DNA of 64,000 bases, from assembly GCA_035512775.1 (NCBI GenBank), contig DATKDI010000048.1, positions 1 through 64,000 of the forward strand, written 5' to 3'. The translations under genes were made by a program, and so were the position numbers. The notes beneath the pieces are model-generated. The model did not search any database, was not told the DNA's origin, and worked only from the letters and a program-made list of their open reading frames with translations. This DNA comes from JAJNBA01 sp035512775. GTDB taxonomy: Bacteria > Actinomycetota > UBA4738 > HRBIN12. The first letter of the stretch is position 1, and every line of letters starts with the position of its first letter. Shown piece by piece: positions 1 through 8,958 of the stretch.

Positions 1-67
1 AGCTTTGGTCAGCCCCAAACCGTGCAGGGAGGCTCTCGCCAGTCAACAACCCTGATGGGAACTACAG

Positions 68-1276
68 CTAGTCGGCGTCGGTGCTGACCGGGAACGGGAG
101 GGCGATCGGATCGTAAGAGGGCGACCGACCCTCGGCGTCGAAGCGATCCATCCCCCATCCCGACACCTCGGTCACGTCCGTCGTGCCGTTGAGCGCAAGA
201 TCGGCGCCGATCTTCGCCACTCCAGGGCCCCACATCATCCCGTGGCCCACCGCGGTCGCGACGGTGACGCCGGGCAGTGCCGTGCCGTTCTCGGTCGAGA
301 CCGGGCCCACGATGGGGAGGTGGTCGGGGCAGTACTCGATCGTCGCCGCCCATGCCTTGCGGATCCCGAGGTCATCCGCGCTCGGCACGAAGCCGTGCAT
401 CCGCCGCTCCATCTTGCGCAGGTAGGGCCAGTCGACCTCCTTCGCCGGCCCCGGCGCTTCATCGGGATTCGACATGCCGAACAGGAGCCCGCCCTCCTCG
501 AGGCGCCAGTAGAGGCCGATCGCGTTCTCGAACACCATCGGCTGGCGTTCGACGTCGAAGGCCTCGTGTGGCTCGGTCACGGCGACCTGGTGCCGGACGG
601 CGCCGACGAAGAAGCGCGCGTTCACGAGCTTCCCGACCGCACGGAGCGTCGGGCCGCCGGTGAGGAGCAGGCTCTCGGTCGCGATCGTGCCATCGGGCGT
701 CTCGACCCCGATGACGGAGCCGTCGTTCGCCGAGCGGACGCCGAGGAACGGCGTCCGCTCGCGGAGCTCGACCCCCGCCCTTTGCATCGCGAGCGAATAC
801 GCGCGCACGTTCCGCGGCGGGTCGACGTACCCGTCACCGGGTGCGTATGTCGCGCCGCGGAACGTGGCCGGATCGAGCGTGGGATTCAACCGGGCCGCAC
901 CCGCCGCATCGACGTACCGGACATCGGTGAGCCCGGCGGCGCGCTGCATCTCGACACGCGCGGTCGCCTCCTGCTCCTGCGAGGCATCGGTCGTGAGGAT
1001 CAAGTATCCGAGCTCCCGGAAGCCGCTGTCGGTCCCGTAGCGCTCCCGCTGCGACCGGTAGAAGTCGATCGACCACATCCCGAGGGCGACCGTCTCGGGC
1101 GTCCCACCCTGCGCGCGGACGATGCCGGCCGCGCGCGAGGACGCGCCCTGGCCGGCCTCGCCCTTCTCGAGGACCACGACGCGTTCCGCGCCGAGTTCCT
1201 TCGCGAACACCGAGGCCCACGCTCCGATCGTGCCGGCGCCGACGATGACGAGATCGGCCGTGTCGCGGTTGGGCAT
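68..1276 (-). CDS. FAD-dependent oxidoreductase, DAO / sarcosine-oxidase-beta-like
   Basis: A 402-residue flavoprotein of the D-amino-acid oxidase fold (DAO family). An N-terminal Rossmann motif GAGTIG (residues 13-18) follows a short hydrophobic strand, and LEKGE marks the end of the second strand where FAD ribose binds. The C-terminal GHGMMWGPG segment is the second FAD contact of this family. Members oxidise secondary or tertiary amines or amino acids; the substrate cannot be read from the sequence. The ATG at 1276 is preceded by a good ribosome site (GGAAGGA). Reading continues open upstream, but that stretch antisense to the next gene is not protein-like. It is divergent from the CPBP protease gene. 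The family call is firm; substrate unknown. Confidence 0.85.
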   Translation of the reverse strand: MPNRDTADLVIVGAGTIGAWASVFAKELGAERVVVLEKGEAGQGASSRAAGIVRAQGGTPETVALGMWSIDFYRSQRERYGTDSGFRELGYLILTTDASQEQEATARVEMQRAAGLTDVRYVDAAGAARLNPTLDPATFRGATYAPGDGYVDPPRNVRAYSLAMQRAGVELRERTPFLGVRSANDGSVIGVETPDGTIATESLLLTGGPTLRAVGKLVNARFFVGAVRHQVAVTEPHEAFDVERQPMVFENAIGLYWRLEEGGLLFGMSNPDEAPGPAKEVDWPYLRKMERRMHGFVPSADDLGIRKAWAATIEYCPDHLPIVGPVSTENGTALPGVTVATAVGHGMMWGPGVAKIGADLALNGTTDVTEVSGWGMDRFDAEGRSPSYDPIALPFPVSTDAD

Positions 1277-1330
1277 GCGGTCCTTCCGGAGGAGGAGGCC
1301 GAAGTCTAGGCGATGCGTACAGTGGTTCCG

Positions 1331-2110
1331 ATGCAGTCGGCTCCGGATGCTCCCGCAAGCGACAGGCCAAGTGACCAGCCGGTCCCGCCATCGCCGCTCG
1401 ACCGCAGGATGCTCGCCGAGGAGATCCTGGTCGTCCTGGCGCTCTCGTTCCTGCGACCCGTCGCGTACGCGATCCTGTCCCTGATCGAGGCGCCGATCGC
1501 CGGCGTGGTCGTCGCGGCCGCGGATCAGTCGAGTCAGCTCACGCGACAGCTGATCGGGATCGTCACCGCGCTCGCTCCGGTGTTCCTCGTCGTACATCTC
1601 GTTCGACGCAGCGGGGAGGGTGTCGAGGTCATCGGTCTCTCGCGGGATCGGCCCGCCCAAGACGTCGCGAGGGGTACCCTTCTGTTCGCCGTCGTGGGTC
1701 TCGCCGGTATCGGGGTCTACCTCGGGGCGGTCGAGCTCGGCGTGAACCGTTTCGTCGTGCCAACGCCTCCGCTCGGGCACTGGTGGACGATGCCGGCGCT
1801 CGTGCTCAGCGCGATCGAGTCGGGTCTCCTCGAGGAGATCGTCGTACTGGGCTACCTCGTGACGAGGCTGCGGCAGCTGTCGTGGTCTCCGACGGCAGCG
1901 ATCGTCTCGAGCGCGCTCATCCGAGGTGGGTATCACCTGTATCAGGGCTGGGGTGGGTTCGTGGGGAACGTCGGGATGGGACTCGTGTTCGGGTTCCTGT
2001 TCCTCCGGTGGGGTCGTCGGACCTGGCCGTTCGTGGTCGCCCACGCGCTCCTCGACATCGGCGCCGGCATCGGTTTCATCCTCTTCCGAGATCGCCTGCC
2101 AGGCTTCTAG
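1331..2110 (+). CDS. CPBP family intramembrane glutamic protease
   Basis: A 259-residue multi-helix membrane protein of the CPBP (CAAX protease and bacteriocin-processing, Abi) family. The signature is visible: the glutamate pair in LLEEIVVLGYL (about residues 167-169), a histidine in RGGYHLYQG (about 201) and a histidine in HALLD (about 237), the presumed metal/catalytic residues in the membrane. I chose ATG 1331 because a TACAGT hexamer ends 7 nt before it, matching the leaderless promoters elsewhere in this window; an in-frame ATG at 1313 would put that hexamer inside the gene. Target protein unknown. Confidence 0.8.
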   Translation: MQSAPDAPASDRPSDQPVPPSPLDRRMLAEEILVVLALSFLRPVAYAILSLIEAPIAGVVVAAADQSSQLTRQLIGIVTALAPVFLVVHLVRRSGEGVEVIGLSRDRPAQDVARGTLLFAVVGLAGIGVYLGAVELGVNRFVVPTPPLGHWWTMPALVLSAIESGLLEEIVVLGYLVTRLRQLSWSPTAAIVSSALIRGGYHLYQGWGGFVGNVGMGLVFGFLFLRWGRRTWPFVVAHALLDIGAGIGFILFRDRLPGF

Positions 2111-2183
2111 TCACGACGGCCTGCCCAGATCCCCCCGGAATCAGGTATGATTAGTGCTTCGGATATCCGGATCAAGACCGATC

Positions 2184-2203
2184 CCCCGGCCAGCGCGCCG
2201 GGG
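2184..2203 (+). terminator. Hairpin terminator after the CPBP gene
   Basis: A perfect 7-bp inverted repeat (CCCCGGC / GCCGGGG) with a 6-nt loop, followed by TTTCGTGTTT. It lies between the convergent CPBP and O-mannosyltransferase genes, where a terminator is expected. Confidence 0.5.
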
Positions 2204-2237
2204 TTTCGTGTTTCCGGGCTCGTCTCCGAAGGCGCTC

Positions 2238-3758
2238 TTACAGCCAGCCCGGGAACCAGACGATGAGCTTGAATCGCTCGTCGGAGATCAGCTGCCATGT
2301 CAGCACCGGCCAGAACCAGATGAACAGGCCGACGGAGGCCGCCACCACCGCCCACGCGATCGGTCTGTAGGGGTGCCAGACGGAGACCGCGGGACGGCCC
2401 GTCTCGGGATCGGTTGCCACCACCCCGCTCGGTTCGCGGACGATGAGCCTCGCGTCCGACAGATCCCGGAGCATGTACACGAGCCCGAGCACCAGGAACG
2501 GCGTGAACGGCGCCACGTAGAAGAAGAATTGCGGACGCGCCGCCAGGAGCCACGGCAGGTACTGGAGCGAGACGGCCGTCAGGAAGAACCCCGCGACCCA
2601 GTCACGCTTCCGCCACCAAGCGAACGCGAGGTACGGCAGCGACCAGAAGCTCCCCCAGAACACGACCGGGTTGCCGATCGCCAGGAGGTCCCGGATCGCC
2701 GGCCCCTCGTCCTGCCACGTCAGCGTGAGAGGTCGTTCCATCCACAGCCACGTCCACGGACGCGAGTAGCCGTAGTGCGTCGGCGTGAGCGCGCCGGTAT
2801 CGGGATCGACGGCCAGGGTCTTCAGGTCGAACAGGTGGTACCTCGCGACCCGGACCTGCTGCTCGACGAACTCGCTGAGCTTCCAGTCGAAGTGATGCAG
2901 CCACGGGAGGTACGTCGCGACATAGACGATCGCCGGGATCATCACGAAGGCGATGAGGAGGGAGAAGCTCTCCTGCAGGAGCGCTCGTCCGAACGCACGG
3001 CCCCTGGTCCCATCCACGCGGAGGCGGCGAAACGTCTCCCACGCGAGCGAGATGACGATCGCGGCGAGCATCCCGAGTCCGCCCGACCACTTGACGGAGA
3101 CGGCCGCGCCGAACGCGAGCCCGGCCGTGTATCGCCACGGACGCCACAGGGGAGAGGGCACGGTGGCGTCGACGTCCTCCGCGTCGCTGGGGGGTGGCCC
3201 ACGCCGCGTGCGCCGGTCGATCCATCGTCGATCGAGCACGAGGCAGAGGAAGCCGGCGACGATCCAGAGCTGGAGGTGGATGTCCAGCAATGCTTGTCGG
3301 GAGAGGACGACGCTCAGGTGCTCGAGCGCGAGCAGCAGTCCCGCGAGGAACGTCCAGAGCGGTCGCCCGAACAACAGTTGCGCGATCAGGGCCACCCCCG
3401 TGACCGCGAGGGTGCCCGCGACCGCCGAGCCGATGCGCCAGCCGAACGGATCCATCCCGAACGCTTTGATCCCCAGCGCGATCGTCCATTTGCCGAGCGG
3501 CGGGTGAACGAAGGAGCCCACGTCCCACTCCTGCTCGCGGAACGATCGTTCGTTGGGTGACTCGATCTTGCAGACCTTGTCGGAGCCGCCGACGAAGATG
3601 CAGGCCGCCTTCGCGTAGTAGTTCTCGTCGAACACGAGCGTGGGTGGGCTCGACAGGCCCCACATGCGGACGACGGCCGCGATCGCCGTGACGGCGAGGA
3701 TCGCCACCCAGGGGCGGTTCAGCCGATGAAGGACCGGTGACTCGGCGCGATGGGCCAC
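2238..3758 (-). CDS. Protein O-mannosyltransferase (PMT family, GT39)
   Basis: A 506-residue polytopic glycosyltransferase that transfers mannose from polyprenyl-phosphate-mannose to Ser/Thr of exported proteins at the outer face of the membrane. The N-terminal helix is followed by the catalytic acidic pair in TLVFDENYYAKA (about residues 41-46), the PMT hallmark, then about ten hydrophobic segments and the long loop ending near ISDERFKLIVWFPGWL. Start GTG 3758 is chosen because TACGCT lies 7 nt upstream and upstream codons look non-coding. Its position divergent from rsmI and ahead of metG matches the mycobacterial pmt locus. No C-terminal MIR domain, as usual for bacterial members. Confidence 0.88.
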   Translation of the reverse strand: MAHRAESPVLHRLNRPWVAILAVTAIAAVVRMWGLSSPPTLVFDENYYAKAACIFVGGSDKVCKIESPNERSFREQEWDVGSFVHPPLGKWTIALGIKAFGMDPFGWRIGSAVAGTLAVTGVALIAQLLFGRPLWTFLAGLLLALEHLSVVLSRQALLDIHLQLWIVAGFLCLVLDRRWIDRRTRRGPPPSDAEDVDATVPSPLWRPWRYTAGLAFGAAVSVKWSGGLGMLAAIVISLAWETFRRLRVDGTRGRAFGRALLQESFSLLIAFVMIPAIVYVATYLPWLHHFDWKLSEFVEQQVRVARYHLFDLKTLAVDPDTGALTPTHYGYSRPWTWLWMERPLTLTWQDEGPAIRDLLAIGNPVVFWGSFWSLPYLAFAWWRKRDWVAGFFLTAVSLQYLPWLLAARPQFFFYVAPFTPFLVLGLVYMLRDLSDARLIVREPSGVVATDPETGRPAVSVWHPYRPIAWAVVAASVGLFIWFWPVLTWQLISDERFKLIVWFPGWL

Positions 3759-3796
3759 GCGGCCCAGCGTACCGACAGCACTTCGTTCGGCAGCCC

Positions 3797-4219
3797 TCAG
3801 CGCGGACGATCCTTGAGTCGGTAGACGAACTGCAGACCCTGGAACTCCTCGGTGATCGACGCGCTCTTGTTGTCGACGAGCCCCTCGTCGAGACCGATCC
3901 GCTGCACCGTGTCGAAGTCGAGGTCGCTCGGGACCGAAGAAGCCTTCTTCGGCCACGCGACCCAGAGCCGGCCCGCCGGTGCCAGCCCGGCCGCGAGCTT
4001 CGAGAAGCGCGACCGCAGATCCCGCTCCTCGGTCACGAACACCAGCACGACGTCCATCGCGGTACCGGCGCGCCGGAGGCGCTGCACGCCCGTCGGCAGG
4101 GCACCGAGGGCATCGTCGAGGTCCTCGGGCGCGCCGGCGACGTACATCCGCGCGCCCTCCCGGATCCCGAGCTTCTTCGGGAGCGGGGTGCCGGAGTAGT
4201 CCTTGTGCGCCTGGGCCAC
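3797..4219 (-). CDS. DUF3052 family protein
   Basis: A 140-residue soluble protein of unknown function typical of Actinomycetota. It opens with the family signature DYSGTPLPKKLGIREG and has a Rossmann-like core (VLVFVTEERDLRSRFSKLA, then GRLWVAWPKKAS). GTG 4219 has TACCAT 6 nt upstream, so it is probably translated from a leaderless transcript. It sits directly upstream of the O-mannosyltransferase on the same strand (38-nt gap) and divergent from rsmI. Function unknown; neighbours do not specify one. Confidence 0.75.
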   Translation of the reverse strand: MAQAHKDYSGTPLPKKLGIREGARMYVAGAPEDLDDALGALPTGVQRLRRAGTAMDVVLVFVTEERDLRSRFSKLAAGLAPAGRLWVAWPKKASSVPSDLDFDTVQRIGLDEGLVDNKSASITEEFQGLQFVYRLKDRPR

Positions 4220-4260
4220 CTACCCATGGTAGGCGGAGGCGAACGTGGGACCATCGCCCC

Positions 4261-5085
4261 GTGGGCGGCATCCTCTACCTCGTCGGCACGCCGATCGGGA
4301 ACCTCGCCGACCTCTCGGAGCGGGCGCGCGAGACGCTGGCGTCGGTCGCGCTCGTCGCCGCGGAGGACACGCGGCGCAGCGGCCGACTGCTCCGCGGCCT
4401 CGACATCCGGAAGCCACTCGTATCCATGTTCGAGGGGAACGAGGAGGAGCGCGCGGCCGAGCTCGTCGAACGTCTCGAGGCCGGCGAGGACGTCGCGGTG
4501 GTCACGGACGGGGGGATGCCGAGCATCTCGGATCCGGGGTACCGGGTCGTGCAGTTCGCGGCGGAGCACGGTATCGACGTGCGCGTCATCCCGGGTCCAT
4601 CCGCCGCGATCGCCGCCCTCGTGCTCTCCGGGCTCCCGACCGATCGGTTCGTGTTCGAGGGCTTCTTGCCGCGCCGTCCCGGTGATCGCGGTCGGCGGCT
4701 CCAGGCACTCCGACAGGAGCCGCGGACGATCGTGTTCTTCGAGTCGCCGCGGAGGCTGCCCACGCTGCTCCGCGAGATCGTCGCCACGCTGGGGGACCGG
4801 CGGGTCGCCGTCTGCCGCGAGCTGACGAAGCTGCACGAAGAGGTCCTCCGTGGCCTCGCCGGAGAGGTCCTCGATGCCATCGCTGACCGGCAGCTGAAGG
4901 GCGAGGTCGCCGTTGTCGTGGAGGGCGAGCGCGATCCGGACCCACCGGATCCCGCCGCCCTTCTCGCCGAGGTTCGGGCGCTCGTCGAGCAGGGGATGCG
5001 GACGCGCGACGCCGCTCGCGCCGTGGCGGAACGCCACGGCGCGAGCGCCAACGAGCTCTACCGGGCGGCGCTCTCCGAGGGCTGA
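4261..5085 (+). CDS. rsmI: 16S rRNA (cytidine1402-2'-O)-methyltransferase
   Basis: A 274-residue TP-methylase that 2'-O-methylates C1402 in the ribosomal decoding centre. The start GGILYLVGTPIGNLADLS and the block VVTDGGMPSISDPGYR are family signatures for SAM and substrate binding; IPGPSAAIAAL and FFESPRR follow. Length is near the usual 280 residues. GTG 4261 begins exactly at the conserved first strand, with GACCAT (an imperfect minus-10) 6 nt upstream. The next gene is a secreted metalloprotease, then metG, in the conserved order. Confidence 0.93.
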   Translation: MGGILYLVGTPIGNLADLSERARETLASVALVAAEDTRRSGRLLRGLDIRKPLVSMFEGNEEERAAELVERLEAGEDVAVVTDGGMPSISDPGYRVVQFAAEHGIDVRVIPGPSAAIAALVLSGLPTDRFVFEGFLPRRPGDRGRRLQALRQEPRTIVFFESPRRLPTLLREIVATLGDRRVAVCRELTKLHEEVLRGLAGEVLDAIADRQLKGEVAVVVEGERDPDPPDPAALLAEVRALVEQGMRTRDAARAVAERHGASANELYRAALSEG

Positions 5086-5132
5086 TCTCGTCGGGCCTCT
5101 CGCCGGGTGTTGCGCCTCCTACACTCCCGATC

Positions 5133-6023
5133 ATGTCGGAGACGTCCCCACCCGTCGACCCGCCGACGCAGCTCCCCCTTCGGCCGAACGAGCCCGAGCC
5201 CTCCCGCTCGCCGCTCTTCGCGGCCTTCGTCTTCATCTTCCTGCTGGCGATCGTCTTCGGCGTGCTCGCCATCGTCTCGCTCCTGCGGGACCCGGACGGC
5301 ACGGCCGATCTCGCCGCCGGCCCCATCCCTTCATCGAGCCCGAGCCCGACCGGCTCGCCTTCTCCTGCGGCCTCCCTGTCGCCCACACCGACGCCGAGCC
5401 CCCGGACGAGGGTCGACGGTGCGTTCCGGTTCTGGAAACGGGTCGCCGGCGCCCCGGTTCGCTGGAACCCGTGCGAGACGATCACGTTTGCGCTGAACAC
5501 CGCGGGAGCGAGCTCGCCGGTGCGGGCCGACCTGAGGGAAGCCATCCGCCGCGTGACTCGGGCGACCGGCATCCACTTCCGGTCCGTGGGCACGACGAGG
5601 GAGACGTTCGTCCGTGCGTACCAGCGGATGCGCTTCCGTGGGGTGATCAAGAAGGCCGCGCTCATCCTGATCTGGGTCGATCACGACGACTATCAGGCGA
5701 CCCTCCGTCTGCTGGGCGACCCGCGACGGTCGATCGCGTTCGCCAAGACGATGGCGGGTCTCTACGCGAACCGCGATCAATACTTCGGCGGGATCGTCGT
5801 GATGGATGGGGACGCGACCGCGAAGCGGGGCTTCGGCGACTTCTACTCCCACGGCTCGGTGCTCCTCCATGAGCTCGGACACATCATGGGACTCGACCAC
5901 GTGAAGGACCCCGACCAGCTCATGTACTCGGGACGTCACCCGAACTTCCGCGTCCGGGACTTCGGCTCCGGCGACCTCGAGGGGCTTCGGCGTCTCGGTG
6001 TGGACGCCGGCTGCCTCGATTGA
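5133..6023 (+). CDS. Membrane-anchored matrixin-like zinc metalloprotease
   Basis: A 296-residue protein with a short cytoplasmic N-terminus, one membrane helix (about residues 28-50), a Ser/Pro/Thr-rich linker (SPSPTGSPSPAAS) and an extracellular protease domain. The zinc motif HELGHIMGLDH (about residues 246-256) is the long metzincin consensus, followed by a Met-turn-like LMYSG. The linker is a plausible target for the O-mannosyltransferase encoded nearby (inference). TACACT ends 7 nt before the ATG, indicating a leaderless transcript. Substrates unknown. Confidence 0.82.
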   Translation: MSETSPPVDPPTQLPLRPNEPEPSRSPLFAAFVFIFLLAIVFGVLAIVSLLRDPDGTADLAAGPIPSSSPSPTGSPSPAASLSPTPTPSPRTRVDGAFRFWKRVAGAPVRWNPCETITFALNTAGASSPVRADLREAIRRVTRATGIHFRSVGTTRETFVRAYQRMRFRGVIKKAALILIWVDHDDYQATLRLLGDPRRSIAFAKTMAGLYANRDQYFGGIVVMDGDATAKRGFGDFYSHGSVLLHELGHIMGLDHVKDPDQLMYSGRHPNFRVRDFGSGDLEGLRRLGVDAGCLD

Positions 6024-6043
6024 CCCCGGTACGATGACCGGCC

Positions 6044-7591
6044 ATGGGCCGCGACGTCTTCTACATCACCACGCCGATCTACTACCCCAACGACGTGCCC
6101 CACATCGGACACGCGTACGACGCCGTGGCCGCCGATGTGATCGCACGGCACCACCGTCTCAGGGGTGAGGAGGTCTTCCACCTCACCGGGACCGACGAGC
6201 ACGGCCTGAAGCTGCAACGCGCGGCCGAGGCGGCGGGCATGGATCCCCAGCGCTGGGTCGACGAGATGGAACCGAGATGGCGTGAGGTGTGGGCACGACT
6301 GGACATCGCCTACGACGACTACATCCGCACCACGGAGCCGCGTCACGAGGCCGTAGTAGTCAATTTACTTGACCAAGTGCATGACAACGGCCGGGACGAC
6401 ATCTACCTCGACAGCTACGAGGGTCTGTACTGCGTCTCCTGCGAGCTCTACTACGCTGAGGGCGATCTCCTGGAGGGCCGCCTCTGCCCGATCCACGAGC
6501 GTCCCGTGGAGCTGATGCAGGAGCAGAACTACTTCTTCCGGCTGTCCGCCTACGCGGATCGGCTCCTGGAGCACTACGAGCGCACCCCCTCGGCCGTCGA
6601 GCCCGAGATCAGGAGGAACGAGGTCCTCTCCCTCATCCGGGGCGGTCTCCAGGACTTCTCGATCAGCCGCACGAACTTCGACTGGGGCATCCCCCTGCCG
6701 TGGGATGCCGACCACGTGACCTACGTCTGGTTCGACGCCCTCACCAACTACATCACCGCGGCGGGGTACGGGTCCGACGAGGAGCGCTTCGACAGGATCT
6801 GGCCCGCGAACATCCACATGATCGGCAAGGACATCCTCCGCCAACACGCGATCTATTGGCCGGCCATGCTGATGGCGGCAGACGTCGAGCCGCCCGACCA
6901 GGTGTGGGCGCACGGCTTCCTCACGGTCGGCGGGAAGAAGATGTCGAAGACGAACGCCACCGGCATCCACCCGTTCGAGCTCCTCGACCGGTTCGGAGTC
7001 GACTCGTACCGGTGGTACTTCCTGCGCGAGGTCCAGTTCGGACAGGACGGGTCGTTCTCGCTCGAGTCGATGGCGGACCGTCACAACGCCGAACTCGCGA
7101 ACGGGATCGGCAACCTGGCTTCTCGGGTCCTTGCGATGCTCCGCTCCTACTTCGACGGGGTCGTTCCCGAGGCCACGGTCGGGGGCGCCGAGTCCGATCT
7201 CCCGCAGGTGATCGCCGAGGCTACCCGTCGCTACGACGAGGAGATGCTGCTCGTTCGCCCCACCGCCGCGCTCGCCGCCGTCTACGACGTGGTCGTGCGG
7301 GCCAACCGCTACATGGTCGAGCGATCGCCCTGGACCCTCGCGAAAGATCCGGCGAGGCGGGAGGAGGTCGGCTCGATCCTCTACGCCTCCGCCGAGACCC
7401 TTCGCGCGCTCACGATCCTGATCTCCTGTGTGATGCCGAGCGCAGCCGGGCGTCTGTGGGAGCAGCTCGGCATCGAGGAAACCCTCGAGTCGCAGCGCCT
7501 CGCCAGCGCGGGGGACTGGGGTCGGACGGTGCCGGGGACGAAGACGACCAAGGGCGAGAGCCTCTTCCCGCGCGTCGACGTCGAAGACTGA
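6044..7591 (+). CDS. metG: Methionyl-tRNA synthetase
   Basis: A 515-residue class I aminoacyl-tRNA synthetase charging tRNA-Met. The HIGH motif is in YYPNDVPHIGHAY (about residue 20) and the KMSKS motif is KKMSKTNATG (about 299). A zinc knuckle is present as CVSC ... CPIH, with histidine as the last ligand. The C-terminal tRNA-binding extension found in some bacteria is absent, typical of the short actinobacterial form. ATG 6044 follows TACGAT by 8 nt (leaderless pattern). It is followed by tatD. Confidence 0.95.
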   Translation: MGRDVFYITTPIYYPNDVPHIGHAYDAVAADVIARHHRLRGEEVFHLTGTDEHGLKLQRAAEAAGMDPQRWVDEMEPRWREVWARLDIAYDDYIRTTEPRHEAVVVNLLDQVHDNGRDDIYLDSYEGLYCVSCELYYAEGDLLEGRLCPIHERPVELMQEQNYFFRLSAYADRLLEHYERTPSAVEPEIRRNEVLSLIRGGLQDFSISRTNFDWGIPLPWDADHVTYVWFDALTNYITAAGYGSDEERFDRIWPANIHMIGKDILRQHAIYWPAMLMAADVEPPDQVWAHGFLTVGGKKMSKTNATGIHPFELLDRFGVDSYRWYFLREVQFGQDGSFSLESMADRHNAELANGIGNLASRVLAMLRSYFDGVVPEATVGGAESDLPQVIAEATRRYDEEMLLVRPTAALAAVYDVVVRANRYMVERSPWTLAKDPARREEVGSILYASAETLRALTILISCVMPSAAGRLWEQLGIEETLESQRLASAGDWGRTVPGTKTTKGESLFPRVDVED

Positions 7592-7683
7592 GCCGATCCC
7601 AGCACTCCCGCGAAGCCCGCGGATGTTTCACGTGAATCTCCTGGGATGCACCGGAAGTTGAGACCGCCTATCATCGCGCGCCG

Positions 7684-8478
7684 ATGGGCGAACCGAACCC
7701 TGAACTGCCGGTGCAGAGGGGAGTGGTGGACACCCACTGCCACCTGTTCCTGGCAGACCGAGAACCTTCACTCGTGGTCGAGGCTGCCCGGGAGGCCGGC
7801 CTCGATCGGCTCATCTGCGTCGGCGTGGACCCCGCGACCTCGGCACGCTCGCTCGAGATCGCCGACTCGATCGCCGGTGTCTTCGCGACGGCGGGGATGC
7901 ATCCCCACGACGCAGAGCTCTTCGACGCTGCGGCGGGGGCGAGGATCGAAGAGCTCCTCCACGACCCCCGGGTGGTGGCGGTCGGGGAGTGCGGTCTCGA
8001 TTTCTACAGGATGCGATCGCCCGCCGAAGACCAGATCCGAGCACTGAAGGTCCATATCGCTCTGTCCAACGAGACGGGCAAGCCGATGGTGGTACACGTC
8101 CGCGACGCGTGGCCCGATGTCCTTCGAGTCCTGGATGAGGGTTCGGCCGAGCGCGTGGTGATCCACTGTTTCAGCGGCGACGCGACGATCGCGAGAGAGT
8201 GCGCCGAGCGCGGGTACTGGATCAGCTTCGCGGGCAACGTGACCTATCCGAAGAACGAGCACCTGCGCCAGGCCGCTCGCGCGGTGGATATCGATCGGCT
8301 CCTCGTCGAGACCGACTCCCCGTTCCTCGCTCCACAGAAGCTTCGGGGAACCGAGAACGAGCCGGCGAATGTGTTGTTGACGATCGCCGAAGTGGCTCGC
8401 GTCCGCGACGAAGTGGCGCGAACGATCGCGGAGGCTACCGCACGCAATGCGATCGACGCGTTCCCCGGACTTTCCTAG
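7684..8478 (+). CDS. tatD: TatD family metal-dependent DNase
   Basis: A 264-residue TIM-barrel hydrolase of the TatD/YcfH family. Metal ligands are visible in order: HCH in VDTHCHLF, Glu in GECGLDFY, His in HVRDA, His in IHCFSGD and Asp in ETDSPFLAP. Members are 3'-5' DNases or nucleases acting in DNA repair or RNA quality control. TATCAT lies 9 nt before ATG 7684, the leaderless pattern, although metG ends only 92 nt upstream. In related genomes the next gene is rpfB; here only a remnant follows. Confidence 0.9.
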   Translation: MGEPNPELPVQRGVVDTHCHLFLADREPSLVVEAAREAGLDRLICVGVDPATSARSLEIADSIAGVFATAGMHPHDAELFDAAAGARIEELLHDPRVVAVGECGLDFYRMRSPAEDQIRALKVHIALSNETGKPMVVHVRDAWPDVLRVLDEGSAERVVIHCFSGDATIARECAERGYWISFAGNVTYPKNEHLRQAARAVDIDRLLVETDSPFLAPQKLRGTENEPANVLLTIAEVARVRDEVARTIAEATARNAIDAFPGLS

Positions 8479-8528
8479 AGGACCTTCCCAGGCGCTTTCG
8501 CTCTCGAACGTAGGTTCGGTGCTCAAGG

Positions 8529-8558
8529 TTGCAGTGAGAGTTGAGGGTTTGCTAGCGT
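8529..8558 (+). promoter_or_regulatory. Candidate promoter in the tatD-ksgA gap
   Basis: TTGCAG (8529-8534) and TAGCGT (8553-8558) are separated by 18 nt, a good actinobacterial housekeeping spacing. It faces the leader-like stretch and the DUF348 remnant. Confidence 0.4.
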
Positions 8559-8599
8559 GCGTTTTCCACAACAGCTTTCGAAGCCCGGACGGCTCGACC

Positions 8600-8715
8600 G
8601 ATCCGGCGCTTCGAGGGAGCGAGGCGACAGATGGGTGACGATCGGATCACGGCTCGGAGGAACTCTCGCGTTCCGCGTGTGATGTCGTCGCCGAACGGTC
8701 GTCTCGTCGGTGTGG
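8600..8715 (+). promoter_or_regulatory. Possible degenerate ydaO-type (c-di-AMP) leader
   Basis: Short blocks resembling the ydaO-yuaA riboswitch occur in the expected order: ATCCG at 8601, GGGAGC at 8615, TGGGTGACGATC at 8632 and CCGAACGGTCGTC at 8691. The element commonly precedes rpfB-like cell-wall genes in Actinomycetota, and this is that locus. Spacing and several conserved bases deviate and I could not fold it, so this is a weak call; it may be chance similarity in GC-rich DNA or a decayed element. Confidence 0.25.
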
Positions 8716-8841
8716 GGGTCTGGATGGTGGACGGAGCGGAGGGGCTCGGTCGGAAGCGCTCGAGCCTCGCCGCCGGAACTTCGGTTTCCGTCGGAGGCGT
8801 CGGGACATCCTCGGCCAAGTCCGTGCGGGCTCTCGCGTTCG

Positions 8842-8958
8842 GGGAAGGTGCGCGAGGACTCGATACACGCGGATCGGGTCGGGGAACTCCTCTCGGCCAT
8901 GGGGATCGTGCCCGAGGCTGACGTCGTCCGCACACCATCCAGCGCCCCCCTTCACGTT
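8842..8958 (+). pseudogene. Remnant of a DUF348 (RpfB/YabE-type) wall protein
   Basis: In one frame this stretch reads GKVREDSIHADRVGELLSAM, then GIVPEADVVRTPSSAPLHV, which fits one DUF348 repeat (basic strand, VGELL helix, GI, D-V turn, PL-V end). RpfB and YabE proteins carry two or three such repeats plus G5 and lysozyme-like domains, all missing here. No convincing signal peptide or other repeat lies upstream, and a strong hairpin ends it. The position between tatD and ksgA is where rpfB sits in Mycobacterium. I infer a deletion remnant. Confidence 0.45.

Noticed and set aside
2154..3560. Long plus-strand reading frame rich in Arg/Pro/Asp/His
   Set aside because: It is antisense to the O-mannosyltransferase, with no recognisable domain and a composition typical of GC-rich shadow frames.
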